From Marininema mesophilum (lineage in GTDB: Bacteria > Bacillota > Bacilli > Thermoactinomycetales > DSM-45169), in NCBI RefSeq assembly GCF_900106775.1, contig NZ_FNNQ01000005.1, positions 124,001 to 188,000 on the forward strand: a stretch of 64,000 bases of DNA, read 5' to 3'. The translations under genes and the position numbers were made by a program. The notes under the pieces were generated by a model. It was given only the letters and a program-made list of their open reading frames with translations. It did no database searches and was not told where the DNA came from. Positions 1 through 9,458 of this stretch are shown one piece after another (position 1 is the first letter of the stretch; each line of letters begins with the position of its first letter).

Positions 1-964
1 GATAACTGATCATGCTACGAATCCGACCGGTTTTCACTTCCATCGCCACTGCATAGGCATTTCGGGCATAGGGAGAACGATCCCTTCCTGGTGCTTGATT
101 CCGTAGATAGGAAAGGTGTTGCTGTACCTTTTTTTCTCCCTCTGACTGCATTTTTTCATCTAAGGTCGTGTACAGTTTATTGCCCGAACGAGGATTCACC
201 TTTTTAATAACTTCCTGTACTTTACCCGAGGAATTAACTCGCACAATGCGGTACCCATTCTTTCCTCTTAGTTGGTCCTGATAACTATACTCTAAGCCAT
301 CCATCCCTACTTGTTCCCAATCGAGATAATCGCCGCTATTCGACTTTTTAGATGCTCGTTTATAATTTTCCAGGGCAGTCTTTGCCCCTTGAAAGGGCCG
401 AACATACCCGATTGTCTGTACAGCAAATGAGTCCTTTCGATATTCCCTCAAGGGTTCTAATATGACGTTCACCCCTTTAAACTCCGAGGGATGTTCTGAT
501 AAACGAGCCACTTCCTTTTCCGTCAGTCGATCCTTAATTTTCTTGGGGTAGTATGGTGGCTGTTTGCGTGGGACTTGTTTTCCCTTTGTATCCAATCCCA
601 CATCCATGCTTTTCAAGACATCCTTGCGGGGCATCCCTAGTGACGTGGCCAACTTATTGGCCATCGCCAGTTTTTGCTCGGTCGTCTGATCGGTCTCCAA
701 GTAAATCGCTGTATAAAGTGGTTGGTTTCCTACAAGAAGCTTGCCCCCACGGTCGTATATATTTCCTCTGGGAGCGACAATTGGGATTTGTTTGAAATTA
801 TTTTTCGCCGCTAAATCATGATATTTTTCTCCGCTACTCAATTGTACCCAGCTCAATCGTAGAAGTAGCGCCACAAACAGCAGGAATACAGTAAGCCATA
901 AAGCATGGAGACGGTGGAGTGTTCGTTCTTTTTCTTTAGTACCGCGGCGTTGAGAATTCAGCAT
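1..964 (-). CDS. class B penicillin-binding protein (PBP2/PBP3-type transpeptidase), N-terminal part
   Basis: The gene is cut by the left window edge; about 321 N-terminal residues are visible. Residues about 17-36 form one membrane anchor. They are followed by a PBP dimerisation domain containing IVAPRGNIYDRGG (start of the domain) and GMDGLEYSYQDQLRG (its hallmark), and then the beginning of the transpeptidase domain (YAVAMEVKTGRI). The SxxK active site lies outside the window. The family cross-links peptidoglycan outside the membrane, in elongation, division or spore wall synthesis; which of these cannot be told here. The ATG at 964 follows AGAGAGG about 12 bases upstream. It is transcribed divergently from the protease at 1130. 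Confidence 0.9.
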   Translation of the reverse strand, partial: MLNSQRRGTKEKERTLHRLHALWLTVFLLFVALLLRLSWVQLSSGEKYHDLAAKNNFKQIPIVAPRGNIYDRGGKLLVGNQPLYTAIYLETDQTTEQKLAMANKLATSLGMPRKDVLKSMDVGLDTKGKQVPRKQPPYYPKKIKDRLTEKEVARLSEHPSEFKGVNVILEPLREYRKDSFAVQTIGYVRPFQGAKTALENYKRASKKSNSGDYLDWEQVGMDGLEYSYQDQLRGKNGYRIVRVNSSGKVQEVIKKVNPRSGNKLYTTLDEKMQSEGEKKVQQHLSYLRNQAPGRDRSPYARNAYAVAMEVKTGRIRSMISY

Positions 965-1129
965 ATAAAGTAGCTTCAACCTCTCTCATTCTCTGCAATT
1001 TACCCTATTAGTTTAACATAAAAATCAGTTGGAGCGCAGGAACGAATGTAGGCGGATGAGGTGACCATGATCGCGTTAAGAACATATCCTGCTATGAAAC
1101 GAATTTCATAGATAGGAGCTCGATAGAAG

Positions 1130-2425
1130 ATGGCCCTAGCTGAATTCCAATGGATCCGTCAACATGGCAAACAAATGGATTCTGATCTTCGCAGCTCATT
1201 GATTCGCCGTCTATCCATTCTCCGCTGGGTGCCCTGCATCATGCACCGCGCGTTTTTACCCGTTTTACAGCGCTTTCAGCGCATTCCCGTATTGGTTCAA
1301 TTGAATGAGAAAACCATCACCAGCAGTACTCTTCAAAAAACCTTACAAAGCCCTCATTCATCGGAATCTAATTATTATTCAAGCATCCTAACCTATCGAG
1401 TACATCTTACACTTCACCAATTACGAGAAACTGTAACATGCCCTGAAGTGCGAAGAATCTATCTCGACCGAAAGGTATATACGTTACTCGATGTCGCCTC
1501 CAAAGCTACTCACGCCCCCCTTGCCTGGGAACACGACAACGAAGGAGAAGGAGCAACAATCGCTATCGTCGATACGGGCATTCATCCTCACCCTGATTTA
1601 ACCTATCCTGAATCACGAATTCTTGCCTTCAAGGATTTTGTCAAAAATAAAACAAAACCCTATGATGATAATGGTCATGGCACGCATTGTGCAGGTGATG
1701 CCGTTGGAAACGGGCATTCTTCAAACAATCGATATCGCGGAACGGCTCCTGCTGCAAAATTGGTTGGGGTAAAAGTACTCGCCCGCAAGGGAACAGGTAA
1801 TTTATCCGATGTAATCGCCGGAATTCAATGGTGTATTGATCACCGCGAAAAATATCAGATTCGAATCATTTCTCTCTCCCTTGGAAGTCGGAGTACAACC
1901 AGTTACCAGGAAGACCCCGTCTCACAAATTGTTGAAAAAGCCTGGGAAAAAGGAATCGTTGTCGTGGCCGCCGCTGGCAATGATGGTCCAGATTCCGGGA
2001 CGATATCGAGTCCTGGCAACCATCCTCGCATTATCACTGTAGGTGCTACGGATGATCAGGGGGAACCTGATGGTTCAAAACAAATCATTGCCTCCTTTTC
2101 GAGTCGAGGACCTACTCTTGATGGAATTACCAAGCCAGATATCGTCGCTCCTGGAACCGATATCACCTCCTTACGCGTCAAACGATCCTATATCGACAAA
2201 ATGTCCCCCGAAACGCGTGTAGGGGATCATTATTGCACGCTATCAGGAACCTCTATGGCCACACCCATTGTCGCTGGCCTCGTAGCCATCCTTCTCACTC
2301 GTCATCCAGACTGGACACCCGATAAAATTAAAGAAGCATTGACTAAACATTCACTGGATATCCATCGTCCTGCAAATGAACAAGGAGTCGGTTGTGTTCG
2401 TTTAGATTCATCACTCGTCGATTAA
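1130..2425 (+). CDS. aprX: AprX-like intracellular S8 serine protease
   Basis: The 431-residue protein is a subtilisin-family peptidase with its triad visible: Asp148 in AIVDTGIH, His183 in NGHGTHCAG and Ser375 in SGTSMATP. No signal peptide is present. The roughly 130-residue N-terminal extension, with the stretch RWVPCIMHRAF, resembles Bacillus AprX, an intracellular alkaline protease of about 440 residues, so length and architecture agree. The start at 1130 follows an AGGAG about 11 bases upstream, a long but usable spacing. A hairpin terminator follows the stop. It converges on a second, unrelated-looking S8 protease. Substrate unknown. Confidence 0.85.
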   Translation: MALAEFQWIRQHGKQMDSDLRSSLIRRLSILRWVPCIMHRAFLPVLQRFQRIPVLVQLNEKTITSSTLQKTLQSPHSSESNYYSSILTYRVHLTLHQLRETVTCPEVRRIYLDRKVYTLLDVASKATHAPLAWEHDNEGEGATIAIVDTGIHPHPDLTYPESRILAFKDFVKNKTKPYDDNGHGTHCAGDAVGNGHSSNNRYRGTAPAAKLVGVKVLARKGTGNLSDVIAGIQWCIDHREKYQIRIISLSLGSRSTTSYQEDPVSQIVEKAWEKGIVVVAAAGNDGPDSGTISSPGNHPRIITVGATDDQGEPDGSKQIIASFSSRGPTLDGITKPDIVAPGTDITSLRVKRSYIDKMSPETRVGDHYCTLSGTSMATPIVAGLVAILLTRHPDWTPDKIKEALTKHSLDIHRPANEQGVGCVRLDSSLVD

Positions 2426-2435
2426 ATTAAAATGA

Positions 2436-2475
2436 GGCCAGAGCGTCCCTATGGGTGCTCTGACCCCTCTTTTTT
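2436..2475 (+). terminator. rho-independent terminator of the AprX-like gene
   Basis: A 9-bp stem with one mismatch (GGCCAGAGC / GCTCTGACC) is followed by a run of T. It begins 10 bases after the stop codon and also lies at the 3' end of the convergent protease gene. Confidence 0.8.
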
Positions 2476-2489
2476 GTAACATCCCATTT

Positions 2490-3617
2490 TCATGGTACGT
2501 ATCGCCCCATATAGCGAGCTAATAATTGTACGGAATGATGGGCTTGTAATAGACCCACATCGGTACCTGAGATAGCAACCGTCGAATTCATTAAAATTTT
2601 CCTTATTTGATCCGGTGTCAATTCTGGACGAAGATAAAAAAGCAGTGCTGCGGTACCCGCTACATGGGGAACTGCCATGGAAGTCCCACTCATTACCCGT
2701 GTACCTCCGTTAAGCCAGCACGAACTCACCTTATCTCCTGGGGCCGCTATATCCACACCCGGTCCTGTGTTACTAAAGCTGGCGATATCTCCAGTCCGAT
2801 CCGTAGCCGTCACACCAATCGTCTCTGAAAAACGAGCAGGATAATCGATATCCCCCGACGTCCCCTGATTCCCTGCAGCAGCCACCATGACTAACCCTTT
2901 TTGATAAGCGGTTCGAATCGCCTGCTCTAATGTATCCGATACCCTTGCCATCCCAAAGCTCATATTAACTACTTGCATCTTATTTTCAATGCACCAGTTG
3001 ATGGCAGATAGAAGATCGGATAGATTGGCACTTCCCTTACGATTAAATGCTTTTACTGCAAACAAATTAACTCGAGGAGCAACGCCGAGGAGATCCTCCG
3101 CCCGACCTGCAATCGTACCCGCAACATGTGTACCATGGCCGTTATAATCATAGGGGGTAAACATGGGGGAGAGGATATTGATGCCACCCTTATAGTTTTC
3201 ACGCACAGCAGGATGATCACTGGCAATCCCTGTATCGATAACCGCTACATTTACATCGCGCCCTTTGGTATATCGCCATACTTTATGGGCCTCAATCCGC
3301 TGAACTCCCCATGGAAGCCGATCGGTATTCTCCGATACTTCACCAACAAAAGGATCAGTGATCGTCACTCGGGAATCCACTTCCCAATAGGCTACATCAG
3401 GATGCCCTTCAAGACTGTATAGCCCTTCTTCTCCATAAAATTCTCCGATCACCACCCCCAGTTGAGGAAGCACACGTAACGGACGCCCACCACAACGGTT
3501 CATCTCCCGGAGACAGTGATTCGGGCTCCGATAGCCTTTTAGATGGAAGATTTTTCTCACCCGTGGTTTACGGTTGAACATCGGTAACGTGCCCGGCAAC
3601 CAATCGGGCTTCGTCAT
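2490..3617 (-). CDS. S8 family serine protease (subtilisin-like), no signal peptide
   Basis: This is a 375-residue subtilisin-type protease with Asp128 (AVIDTG), His161 (NGHGTHVAG) and Ser313 (SGTSMAVPHVAG). Residues 1-100 make a basic N-terminal region (RKPRVRKIFHLKGYRS) and what looks like an I9-like inhibitor fold, but I see no secretion signal. It may therefore act in the cytoplasm or mother cell, or leave by another route. The ATG at 3617 has AAGGAGATG 7-12 bases upstream. It converges on the AprX-like protease. The two share only family motifs, so they are not a recent duplication. Physiological substrate not predictable. Confidence 0.85.
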   Translation of the reverse strand: MTKPDWLPGTLPMFNRKPRVRKIFHLKGYRSPNHCLREMNRCGGRPLRVLPQLGVVIGEFYGEEGLYSLEGHPDVAYWEVDSRVTITDPFVGEVSENTDRLPWGVQRIEAHKVWRYTKGRDVNVAVIDTGIASDHPAVRENYKGGINILSPMFTPYDYNGHGTHVAGTIAGRAEDLLGVAPRVNLFAVKAFNRKGSANLSDLLSAINWCIENKMQVVNMSFGMARVSDTLEQAIRTAYQKGLVMVAAAGNQGTSGDIDYPARFSETIGVTATDRTGDIASFSNTGPGVDIAAPGDKVSSCWLNGGTRVMSGTSMAVPHVAGTAALLFYLRPELTPDQIRKILMNSTVAISGTDVGLLQAHHSVQLLARYMGRYVP

Positions 3618-3703
3618 GTCGACTCATCTCCTTCACTCACTGATAAACCCTTGTTTGAATATATTGAGACCGATCCAGATTCTCACTTAGGAAGGTGGTA
3701 CCG

Positions 3704-4162
3704 TTGAAACCACCAAAACTGTACACTTCACGTTCAACACGGAAAAGGACTCCCCGACCTCATCGTAAGACCGTCAATCGCCCCACACTATCAGCTACTC
3801 AGGAGAAGGTAACGCCTCCACTTCAGCTATCAAAGAAGATGGATGAGATGCGCACACTTTCCCGGCAGATTCGCTCCTATGCCTCCAAGATGGACCAATG
3901 GCTAAGTGCCGTCTCCAACCTAACAGAAGCGGTACACGACAAGGACGCCCTGCAAAATGTTCTAAAAGTTTTATCCGAGATCAAGATGGAGAAGAAAGCG
4001 TCTTCGTCTACGGGGGGAAAAGATTCAAGTCCTACAGTGATGGAGAAGTCACCTCCGCCACCCTACTCCAAAAACGGGGATAGTTTCTATGATCTTCTCA
4101 ATTCTCCCAGTCTTCCTGCGCTAATCGACAAGGTCTTGACAAACAAAAAGAAGCGCAATTGA
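3704..4162 (+). CDS. hypothetical basic protein with central helical segment
   Basis: I do not recognise this 152-residue protein. The N-terminus is rich in Lys, Arg, Pro and Thr. Residues about 45-95 look like a coiled coil (MDEMRTLSRQIRSYASKMDQ). A Ser/Pro-rich linker follows, then a C-terminal motif DSFYDLLNSPSLPALIDKVL ending in a basic tail. A TTG start at 3704 is preferred because GGAAGGTGG ends five bases before it; a GTG at 3695 would overlap that site. The composition suggests a DNA- or spore-associated structural protein, but nothing in the sequence proves it. It ends at a shared bidirectional terminator. Confidence 0.65.
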   Translation: MKPPKLYTSRSTRKRTPRPHRKTVNRPTLSATQEKVTPPLQLSKKMDEMRTLSRQIRSYASKMDQWLSAVSNLTEAVHDKDALQNVLKVLSEIKMEKKASSSTGGKDSSPTVMEKSPPPPYSKNGDSFYDLLNSPSLPALIDKVLTNKKKRN

Positions 4163-4168
4163 ATCCGT

Positions 4169-4198
4169 AAACGGGCTGCCAAAACGCAGCCCGTTTTA
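4169..4198 (+). terminator. bidirectional terminator between converging genes
   Basis: A perfect 11-bp stem (AAACGGGCTGC / GCAGCCCGTTT) with a six-base loop sits between the stops at 4162 and 4199. The A and T flanks make it usable on both strands. Confidence 0.85.
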
Positions 4199-4567
4199 TT
4201 AGCCGCGAGTTCCTTTTCTCCCTTTTCTTCTTTCGCGGCGATTTGGACTAACAGCCTGTTTGCCCTCCTCTACCAATTGAACAGACTCTGCAGGCATTTG
4301 GGCATGATCTGAGAGTTGGCGAAAAGCTTCCGTAGCACTTCCTGCTCCGACCACGGTGTCCATCATTTGCTTCAGTTGCGTGTTCGATAGGGGTGCCTGA
4401 GTTAATTGACGGATATATTCAAAAAATCCATCTAAACCTTGACGAGAGTAACTTTCTTTTGCATCGAGTAATAGTTGTTCCATTATCTTTTCGTTGGCTA
4501 CATTACTCCCAACGGTCTGATTGATCCAATCAGCGAAGTGTTTTTTTGTCAGTTCGGAATCGGACAT
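4199..4567 (-). CDS. hypothetical small helical protein with basic C-terminus
   Basis: This 122-residue protein is not recognised. It is predicted largely helical and soluble, with repeated acidic/amide helices and a strongly basic tail (NRRERRKGRKGTRG) that could bind nucleic acid. GGAGGAGGGG lies directly upstream of the ATG at 4567. It stands alone, converging on the basic protein at 3704. A role in sporulation is possible from context but is not shown. Confidence 0.6.
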   Translation of the reverse strand: MSDSELTKKHFADWINQTVGSNVANEKIMEQLLLDAKESYSRQGLDGFFEYIRQLTQAPLSNTQLKQMMDTVVGAGSATEAFRQLSDHAQMPAESVQLVEEGKQAVSPNRRERRKGRKGTRG

Positions 4568-4780
4568 GGGACCCCTCCTCCTTTGTGGGTCATCTCTGAC
4601 CTTTACACCACTACTTGTATGTACACTTTGGGGTAATGCACACGTCAGACACCCACTAGGGGGACAAAAGAGGCGCTAACCTAGTCCAAAAGGATCTAAC
4701 CCATTATAAACTGAATATTCAAATAAATTAAGTTATATAGTCTTTGCAGAAGTATCTTCCTGCACGAAATTAGATCATGA

Positions 4781-4821
4781 GAAAGCCTCCTAAGGGTATA
4801 AAAAACCCTTAGGAGGCTTTC
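4781..4821 (-). terminator. long inverted repeat after the cyclase gene
   Basis: A perfect 16-bp stem (GAAAGCCTCCTAAGGG and its complement) with a nine-base loop begins 8 bases beyond the stop of the cyclase gene. On the minus strand it lacks a clean T run, so it may terminate only weakly or protect the mRNA 3' end. Confidence 0.65.
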
Positions 4822-4828
4822 ATTAAAT

Positions 4829-5461
4829 TTATATCGGAAGATTATCGAACAACAATACTCGTGCAGGAGCCGCTTCCGTCTCGATAAGTTTAATCGGAGC
4901 AGCCACCATGAAGTATATTCCTTCTGGAACCTCCCCTAATCGTAACCCCTCGACAATGATGACACCTGCATTAAATAGGATTTTATGAGTGGGATGCCCT
5001 TGTTGACTCCGTTCGATACCTAGGGCATCGATGCCAACCCCTCTTACTTTTCTTTCAGCGAGCCAACGCGCTCCATCCTCTGCAAGAAAAACAAATTCAA
5101 AATCAAAATCTTCACGCCCAGAATTTCTCGTCTTCAGCAGGATAAAATCTCCCTCTTCAATCTCGTAGCCCTTTAAATCATTAGCTCCTATTCCTTCAGA
5201 TACTGCTGTTAGATCAATTACTTTTACTTGCCCCGTTAACGTTTCGATATTAAGGGTTTCCATGGTTCCACCCTCAGGTAGCATATGTAGCGGTGAATCC
5301 ACATGAGTACCTGTGTGCACATCGAGTGTGATTCGGGATTCTCTTGCTGGACTGGTATCGAAATCCTGAACGCATTCAATCTTTGGTTTTTTCTCTGGCT
5401 TATTTTTATATACAGCCATGCCCTCATGAATCGGCATAGAGATATCATAAAGTTTCATCAT
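4829..5461 (-). CDS. cyclase-family metal hydrolase (KynB-like)
   Basis: The 210-residue protein belongs to the cyclase family (PF04199), whose best-known members are kynurenine formamidases. The metal-binding signature DVHTGTHVDSPLH is present around residues 50-62, with VGIDALGIE and a C-terminal PIKLIETEAAPARVLL as in the family. No kynurenine pathway genes are nearby, so the substrate is uncertain. The ATG at 5461 follows GAGAGGAG by seven bases and is better than an upstream TTG. It lies 24 bases after zwf on the same strand and is probably cotranscribed with it. Confidence 0.8.
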   Translation of the reverse strand: MMKLYDISMPIHEGMAVYKNKPEKKPKIECVQDFDTSPARESRITLDVHTGTHVDSPLHMLPEGGTMETLNIETLTGQVKVIDLTAVSEGIGANDLKGYEIEEGDFILLKTRNSGREDFDFEFVFLAEDGARWLAERKVRGVGIDALGIERSQQGHPTHKILFNAGVIIVEGLRLGEVPEGIYFMVAAPIKLIETEAAPARVLLFDNLPI

Positions 5462-5485
5462 CAGCAAACTCCTCTCTTCAAGCCT

Positions 5486-7030
5486 TTAATCACTAATTTC
5501 CTGTCCACGAACAACTGGTTTTTTTTCGGTTTCGGGGTGATAAGGAGAAACCCATTGAAATCCATCCTGATCAAGCAATGCATCGGCTTCCTTTGGACCA
5601 TAAGAACCCGACTCATAAGGTGCAAGGGTCTCCTCCCCTTCCTGATCCCATGCTTGTCGAATGGGATCGATAAATCTCCACGCCAGGGAAACCTCTTCCC
5701 AGTTTGTAAAGAAGGTACGATCCCCTTCCAATGCGTCTCGAATCAAACTTTCATAAGCTTCTGGGGTGTCTACACCGCAATTATTACAAAAGTCCATCAT
5801 GATCGGAACCACTTGGTTAGCTACGCCAGGTTTTTTGGCGTTCATCTGAAGGGCAAGCCCTTCTTCTGGGTTAATCTTGATTACAAGCAAATTCGAGCCT
5901 AAATTATTATCCTTGTTGAAATATAAATGTTTCGGTACATCCCTAAATTGTATTACCACTTCCGTTGATTTTTCAGCCATTCGTTTCCCTGTCCGTATAT
6001 AGAAAGGAACGCCAGACCAGCGGAAATTATCAATATATAATTTACCCGCAACAAAAGTCTCATTGGTCGAACCCTCTGGTACATTTTCTTCATTTAGATA
6101 GGGAGGGACTTCCTTATCATCTATAAATCCGCCCGTATACTGTCCCCGCACCATATATTGACTCACATCATGTTCTTCGTAGCGCCTGAGAGAACGTAAC
6201 ACCTTCACTTTTTCATCATGAATAGCCTCAGGGTTTAAGTGACTAGGTGGTTCCATAGCAACCATCATCAACAATTGTAAAATATGGTTTTGCACCATAT
6301 CCCGGAGTGCCCCTGCGCTATCATAGTACGACGCACGATTCTCCACTCCTACTATCTCCGCAGCAGTGATTTGGACATTACTGATGTAGCGATTATTCCA
6401 TAGGTTTTCAAATAAGGAATTGGCAAAGCGGAGCACTTCGATATTTTGAACCATTTCTTTCCCAAGATAATGGTCGATCCGATAAACCTCTTCCTCTGGA
6501 AAAGAACGGTTGATTTGTTCTTGTAACGCTTCAGCAGACAGATAATCTCGTCCAAAGGGTTTTTCGATCACGAGTCGCTTCCAACCATTATTTTCTGTTA
6601 ATCCGCCTGCTTTCAAGTTCTCAGCTACTACGCCAAAGAGCTTTGGTGCCACAGCTAGGTAAAAGAGTCGATTTCCTGGTAAAGAAAATTGCTTCTCCTG
6701 CTCTGCTACAGCTCTTTCCAATTCATCATAAGTTCCAGCATCAGTGACATCGATAGACAGGTAATCAAATCGTTCAGCAAAGGAGGACCACTCCTCCTCA
6801 TTATCCACTTCGGTTCGAGCGAATTGGGTAATTGCATTCCGTAAAAACTGACGATAATCCTCTGTTTCCCGCGGAGAACGCCCCACACCCAACACCGAAA
6901 AGTTGTCAGGTAGAAAACCGCTTCGGTGCAAGGTGTATAGAGCCGGAAATAACTTGCGTTGTGCCAAGTCACCAGCACCACCAAAGATCACCATTGCAAA
7001 GGGTTCCTTGGAGTTAATTTGTTTTGACAT
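5486..7030 (-). CDS. zwf: glucose-6-phosphate 1-dehydrogenase
   Basis: At 514 residues this is full length for bacterial G6PDH, the first, NADP-reducing step of the oxidative pentose phosphate pathway. The Rossmann motif FGGAGDLAQRK is at residues 16-26, and the substrate/catalytic signature RIDHYLGKE at about 184-192 with the active-site His near residue 187. EKPFG, FFTNWEE and the C-terminal YESGSYGP are typical of the family. A GAGTGAAGG lies upstream of the ATG. It precedes the cyclase gene by 24 bases. No 6-phosphogluconate dehydrogenase or gluconolactonase gene is in the window. Confidence 0.97.
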   Translation of the reverse strand: MSKQINSKEPFAMVIFGGAGDLAQRKLFPALYTLHRSGFLPDNFSVLGVGRSPRETEDYRQFLRNAITQFARTEVDNEEEWSSFAERFDYLSIDVTDAGTYDELERAVAEQEKQFSLPGNRLFYLAVAPKLFGVVAENLKAGGLTENNGWKRLVIEKPFGRDYLSAEALQEQINRSFPEEEVYRIDHYLGKEMVQNIEVLRFANSLFENLWNNRYISNVQITAAEIVGVENRASYYDSAGALRDMVQNHILQLLMMVAMEPPSHLNPEAIHDEKVKVLRSLRRYEEHDVSQYMVRGQYTGGFIDDKEVPPYLNEENVPEGSTNETFVAGKLYIDNFRWSGVPFYIRTGKRMAEKSTEVVIQFRDVPKHLYFNKDNNLGSNLLVIKINPEEGLALQMNAKKPGVANQVVPIMMDFCNNCGVDTPEAYESLIRDALEGDRTFFTNWEEVSLAWRFIDPIRQAWDQEGEETLAPYESGSYGPKEADALLDQDGFQWVSPYHPETEKKPVVRGQEISD

Positions 7031-7118
7031 GTGCCTTCACTCCTGTTCATGATCCTTGGTTCTCTTATCATACTTCCCGCTTATCCTAGAAAAATCACTC
7101 TCAGCTAAAAATTACACA

Positions 7119-7156
7119 AAAAAACTGTCGACAGGAAGTACGAGTCCACAGTTTTT
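7119..7156 (-). terminator. hairpin downstream of the hypothetical gene at 7188
   Basis: The arms AAAAACTGT and ACAGTTTTT flank a loop of about 19 bases that has further internal pairing. It lies 32 bases past the stop and ends in T-rich sequence on the minus strand. Confidence 0.6.
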
Positions 7157-7187
7157 GGAAAACCCCGAACAAAAGACCACCTAGGAT

Positions 7188-7709
7188 TTAGCAGTTTTTA
7201 AGGCGACTACGGAAATCAGAGGGAAGGGAGCAGCCTCCTGTGTCAAATGTTGCATCTCGCCCCATCTCTCCCGCCTGCGCCCAAAATTCTGTCACATAGT
7301 GGAGAGGCTCATTTACCCCTTCTTTTTGGGCAAAAAAGAGCGTGATTTCTTCCCCTTCCTGTGCAAATGTAACATAATAGACCGGATACCGAATCGTCTC
7401 TTCTCCATCCACGATAATATCAAAATGCATCTCATGACTTAGGAGAAGGTCATCAAAAGAGAATCGTGCCTCATAAGGCTCATCTTCTGAGCGGGAAGTA
7501 ACAATGACTTCCCCGCCTTCCTCGTCTACTCGAACCTGTTCAGCTTGGCCATATAAATAAACGGCTTCTGCCTTCATATCCAAATGACCTGTCACCACAG
7601 CAGATTGCTTTTCTATCTGAGTAGTAAGTAATTGCTCCAATTCCGAAGCGGTCATCTCCCGAACCGAATCGTTAAAGTTGACCACATTACCGTGAGGAAA
7701 TATGCGCAT
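7188..7709 (-). CDS. hypothetical acidic beta-rich protein
   Basis: I do not recognise this 173-residue acidic cytosolic protein. It is predicted to be mostly beta strand with alternating charged and aromatic residues (EARFSFDDLLLSHEMHFDIIV, shown by composition only) and a C-terminal half with many Phe and Tyr. The start at 7709 (MRIFPHGN) is favoured by AGAAGGAG eight bases upstream; the longer reading frame upstream of it lacks such a site and looks hydrophobic by chance. It lies 89 bases after the acyl-CoA synthetase on the same strand. Confidence 0.65.
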   Translation of the reverse strand: MRIFPHGNVVNFNDSVREMTASELEQLLTTQIEKQSAVVTGHLDMKAEAVYLYGQAEQVRVDEEGGEVIVTSRSEDEPYEARFSFDDLLLSHEMHFDIIVDGEETIRYPVYYVTFAQEGEEITLFFAQKEGVNEPLHYVTEFWAQAGEMGRDATFDTGGCSLPSDFRSRLKNC

Positions 7710-7798
7710 GTCACCCGGCTCCTTCTGTGCAATTAGAAAAATTATACCCCAGCAAATCATGGTGTTCAAGCCAACCTCGTTCTTCATCTACTCAACTT

Positions 7799-9382
7799 TT
7801 ATTTGCTTTTTTTATGTTTCAACCGTTCCCTTTCACGCAACTCTACACGTCGAATTTTACCACTACTTGTTTTTGGCAACTCCGCTACAAATTCAATGAG
7901 ACGGGGATACTTATAAGGTGCCGTCAACCCCTTCACATGCTCCTGCAGTTCTTTAATTAAGGGTTCAGAACCTGGCTGATTGCCCTTCAACACAACAAAA
8001 GCTTTTACCACCGAGCCCCGCACAGCATCTGGACTAGCTACGACAGCACATTCCTGTACAGCAGGGTGTTTGACTAAAGCATCCTCTACTTCAAACGGAC
8101 CAATAGTGTACCCTGCACTTATGATGATATCATCTCCGCGACCTTCAAACCAAAAGTAACCATCTTCATCCTCCCGTGCTCGATCTCCAGTTAAGTACCA
8201 TTCTCCCCGGTAAGCTTTTGCTGTTCGCTCAGGATCCTTATAGTACCCTTTAAACATCGCCGGAGCCGTCTTATGGACAGCTATATCACCAACTTGTCCA
8301 ACAGAAACAGGATTCCCCTTTTCGTCGATGATTGAAACTAAGTTGCCCGCTGTGGGCTTACCCATAGAACCTGCCTTGACAGCCATATCCTTCATTGTAC
8401 CTACCAAAAGAGTATTTTCTGTTTGGCCGTATCCATCTCGTACATTGACATGGAAATAGTGGCGAAAGGTATCGATCACTTCACGATTAAGGGGTTCTCC
8501 TGCACTGACTGCACTTCGTAAGCAGGAAAGATCAAACTGCTCAAGACCATCTACCTTCGCCATCATACGATATTCCGTAGGAGTACAACAAAGGACATTG
8601 ACCTGATACTTTTCGATAAGAGCCAGGGTTTTTTCTGGATTAAATCGCCCTTGATATACCAAGGCTGTCGCCCCAGCTCCCAATGTAGACATAAAGGGGC
8701 TCCAAATCCATTTTGCCCAGCCAGGCCCAGCAGTTGCCCAGACGGTATCTCCTTGCCTAATATCTAACCATTCCTTGGAAGCAACCCATTGATGAGGTAC
8801 TGCCCAACCGTGTACGTGAAGAACTCCCTTTGGCCCACCCGTTGTTCCTGAGGTATACGAGATAAAAGCCATATCCTCACTCCGAATGGCAGGTAAGGGT
8901 TGTTCCGTAATTCCTTCACCTAATGTCTCTAAAGAATAGTAATCACTCCGTGTCGTTTCACCTAGTACAAAACCAACCTTGACAGAGGAAGTGCCCTCTA
9001 ATCCACGAGCTACTTGGCGCTCTAGGGTTCTATCAAAGACGATAGCTTTCACTTCACCATGTTGGACCCGATATCGAATATCCTTAGGTTGTAGCATCTC
9101 TGATCCGGGTATAACCGTCAATCCTGCCTTTAATGCTCCTATATAGGCCAGGGTAGCCTCTGGAATACGGGGAAGAAGGATCATGATACGATCCCCCTTC
9201 TTCAAATCGTGAGCAAGAAATCCTTGTGCCCAACGATCCGACTGTTGCTTTAAGTTTTGGTAAGTTAATACTCGTTGCTCTCCTTGTTCATTTTCCCAGC
9301 GAAGAGCCACCGCATCCGGGTTTACAGCGTATCGATCAATATCCTGAGTCATGTTATACATGTTTGGAATCGTTATTTCCAT
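7799..9382 (-). CDS. AMP-forming acyl-CoA synthetase (medium-chain/acetyl-CoA synthetase type)
   Basis: This 527-residue ANL-superfamily enzyme activates a carboxylic acid through an acyl-adenylate to the CoA thioester. The P-loop YTSGTTGGPKG is at about residues 176-186. It is followed by YGQTE (A5), YLTGDRA (A7), GRGDDIIISAGYTIGPFEVE (A8) and the catalytic lysine motif PKTSSGKIRR near the C-terminus. The A8 variant is that of the medium-chain acyl-CoA synthetase (MACS/YtcI-like) group rather than classical long-chain FadD, but chain length cannot be read from sequence. The start at 9382 follows TAGGAGGG; the upstream extension lacks a ribosome site. Confidence 0.88.
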   Translation of the reverse strand: MEITIPNMYNMTQDIDRYAVNPDAVALRWENEQGEQRVLTYQNLKQQSDRWAQGFLAHDLKKGDRIMILLPRIPEATLAYIGALKAGLTVIPGSEMLQPKDIRYRVQHGEVKAIVFDRTLERQVARGLEGTSSVKVGFVLGETTRSDYYSLETLGEGITEQPLPAIRSEDMAFISYTSGTTGGPKGVLHVHGWAVPHQWVASKEWLDIRQGDTVWATAGPGWAKWIWSPFMSTLGAGATALVYQGRFNPEKTLALIEKYQVNVLCCTPTEYRMMAKVDGLEQFDLSCLRSAVSAGEPLNREVIDTFRHYFHVNVRDGYGQTENTLLVGTMKDMAVKAGSMGKPTAGNLVSIIDEKGNPVSVGQVGDIAVHKTAPAMFKGYYKDPERTAKAYRGEWYLTGDRAREDEDGYFWFEGRGDDIIISAGYTIGPFEVEDALVKHPAVQECAVVASPDAVRGSVVKAFVVLKGNQPGSEPLIKELQEHVKGLTAPYKYPRLIEFVAELPKTSSGKIRRVELRERERLKHKKSK

Positions 9383-9458
9383 TTTCAATACCCTCCTACC
9401 GCTTATGGATGATAGCATTAATTTCTTCGACGATATCTCCTGGCATTCCTGTAGCATA

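Noticed and set aside
5303..5902. 199-codon + strand frame across zwf and the cyclase gene
   Set aside because: It is antisense to two clear genes and lacks a ribosome site or domain.
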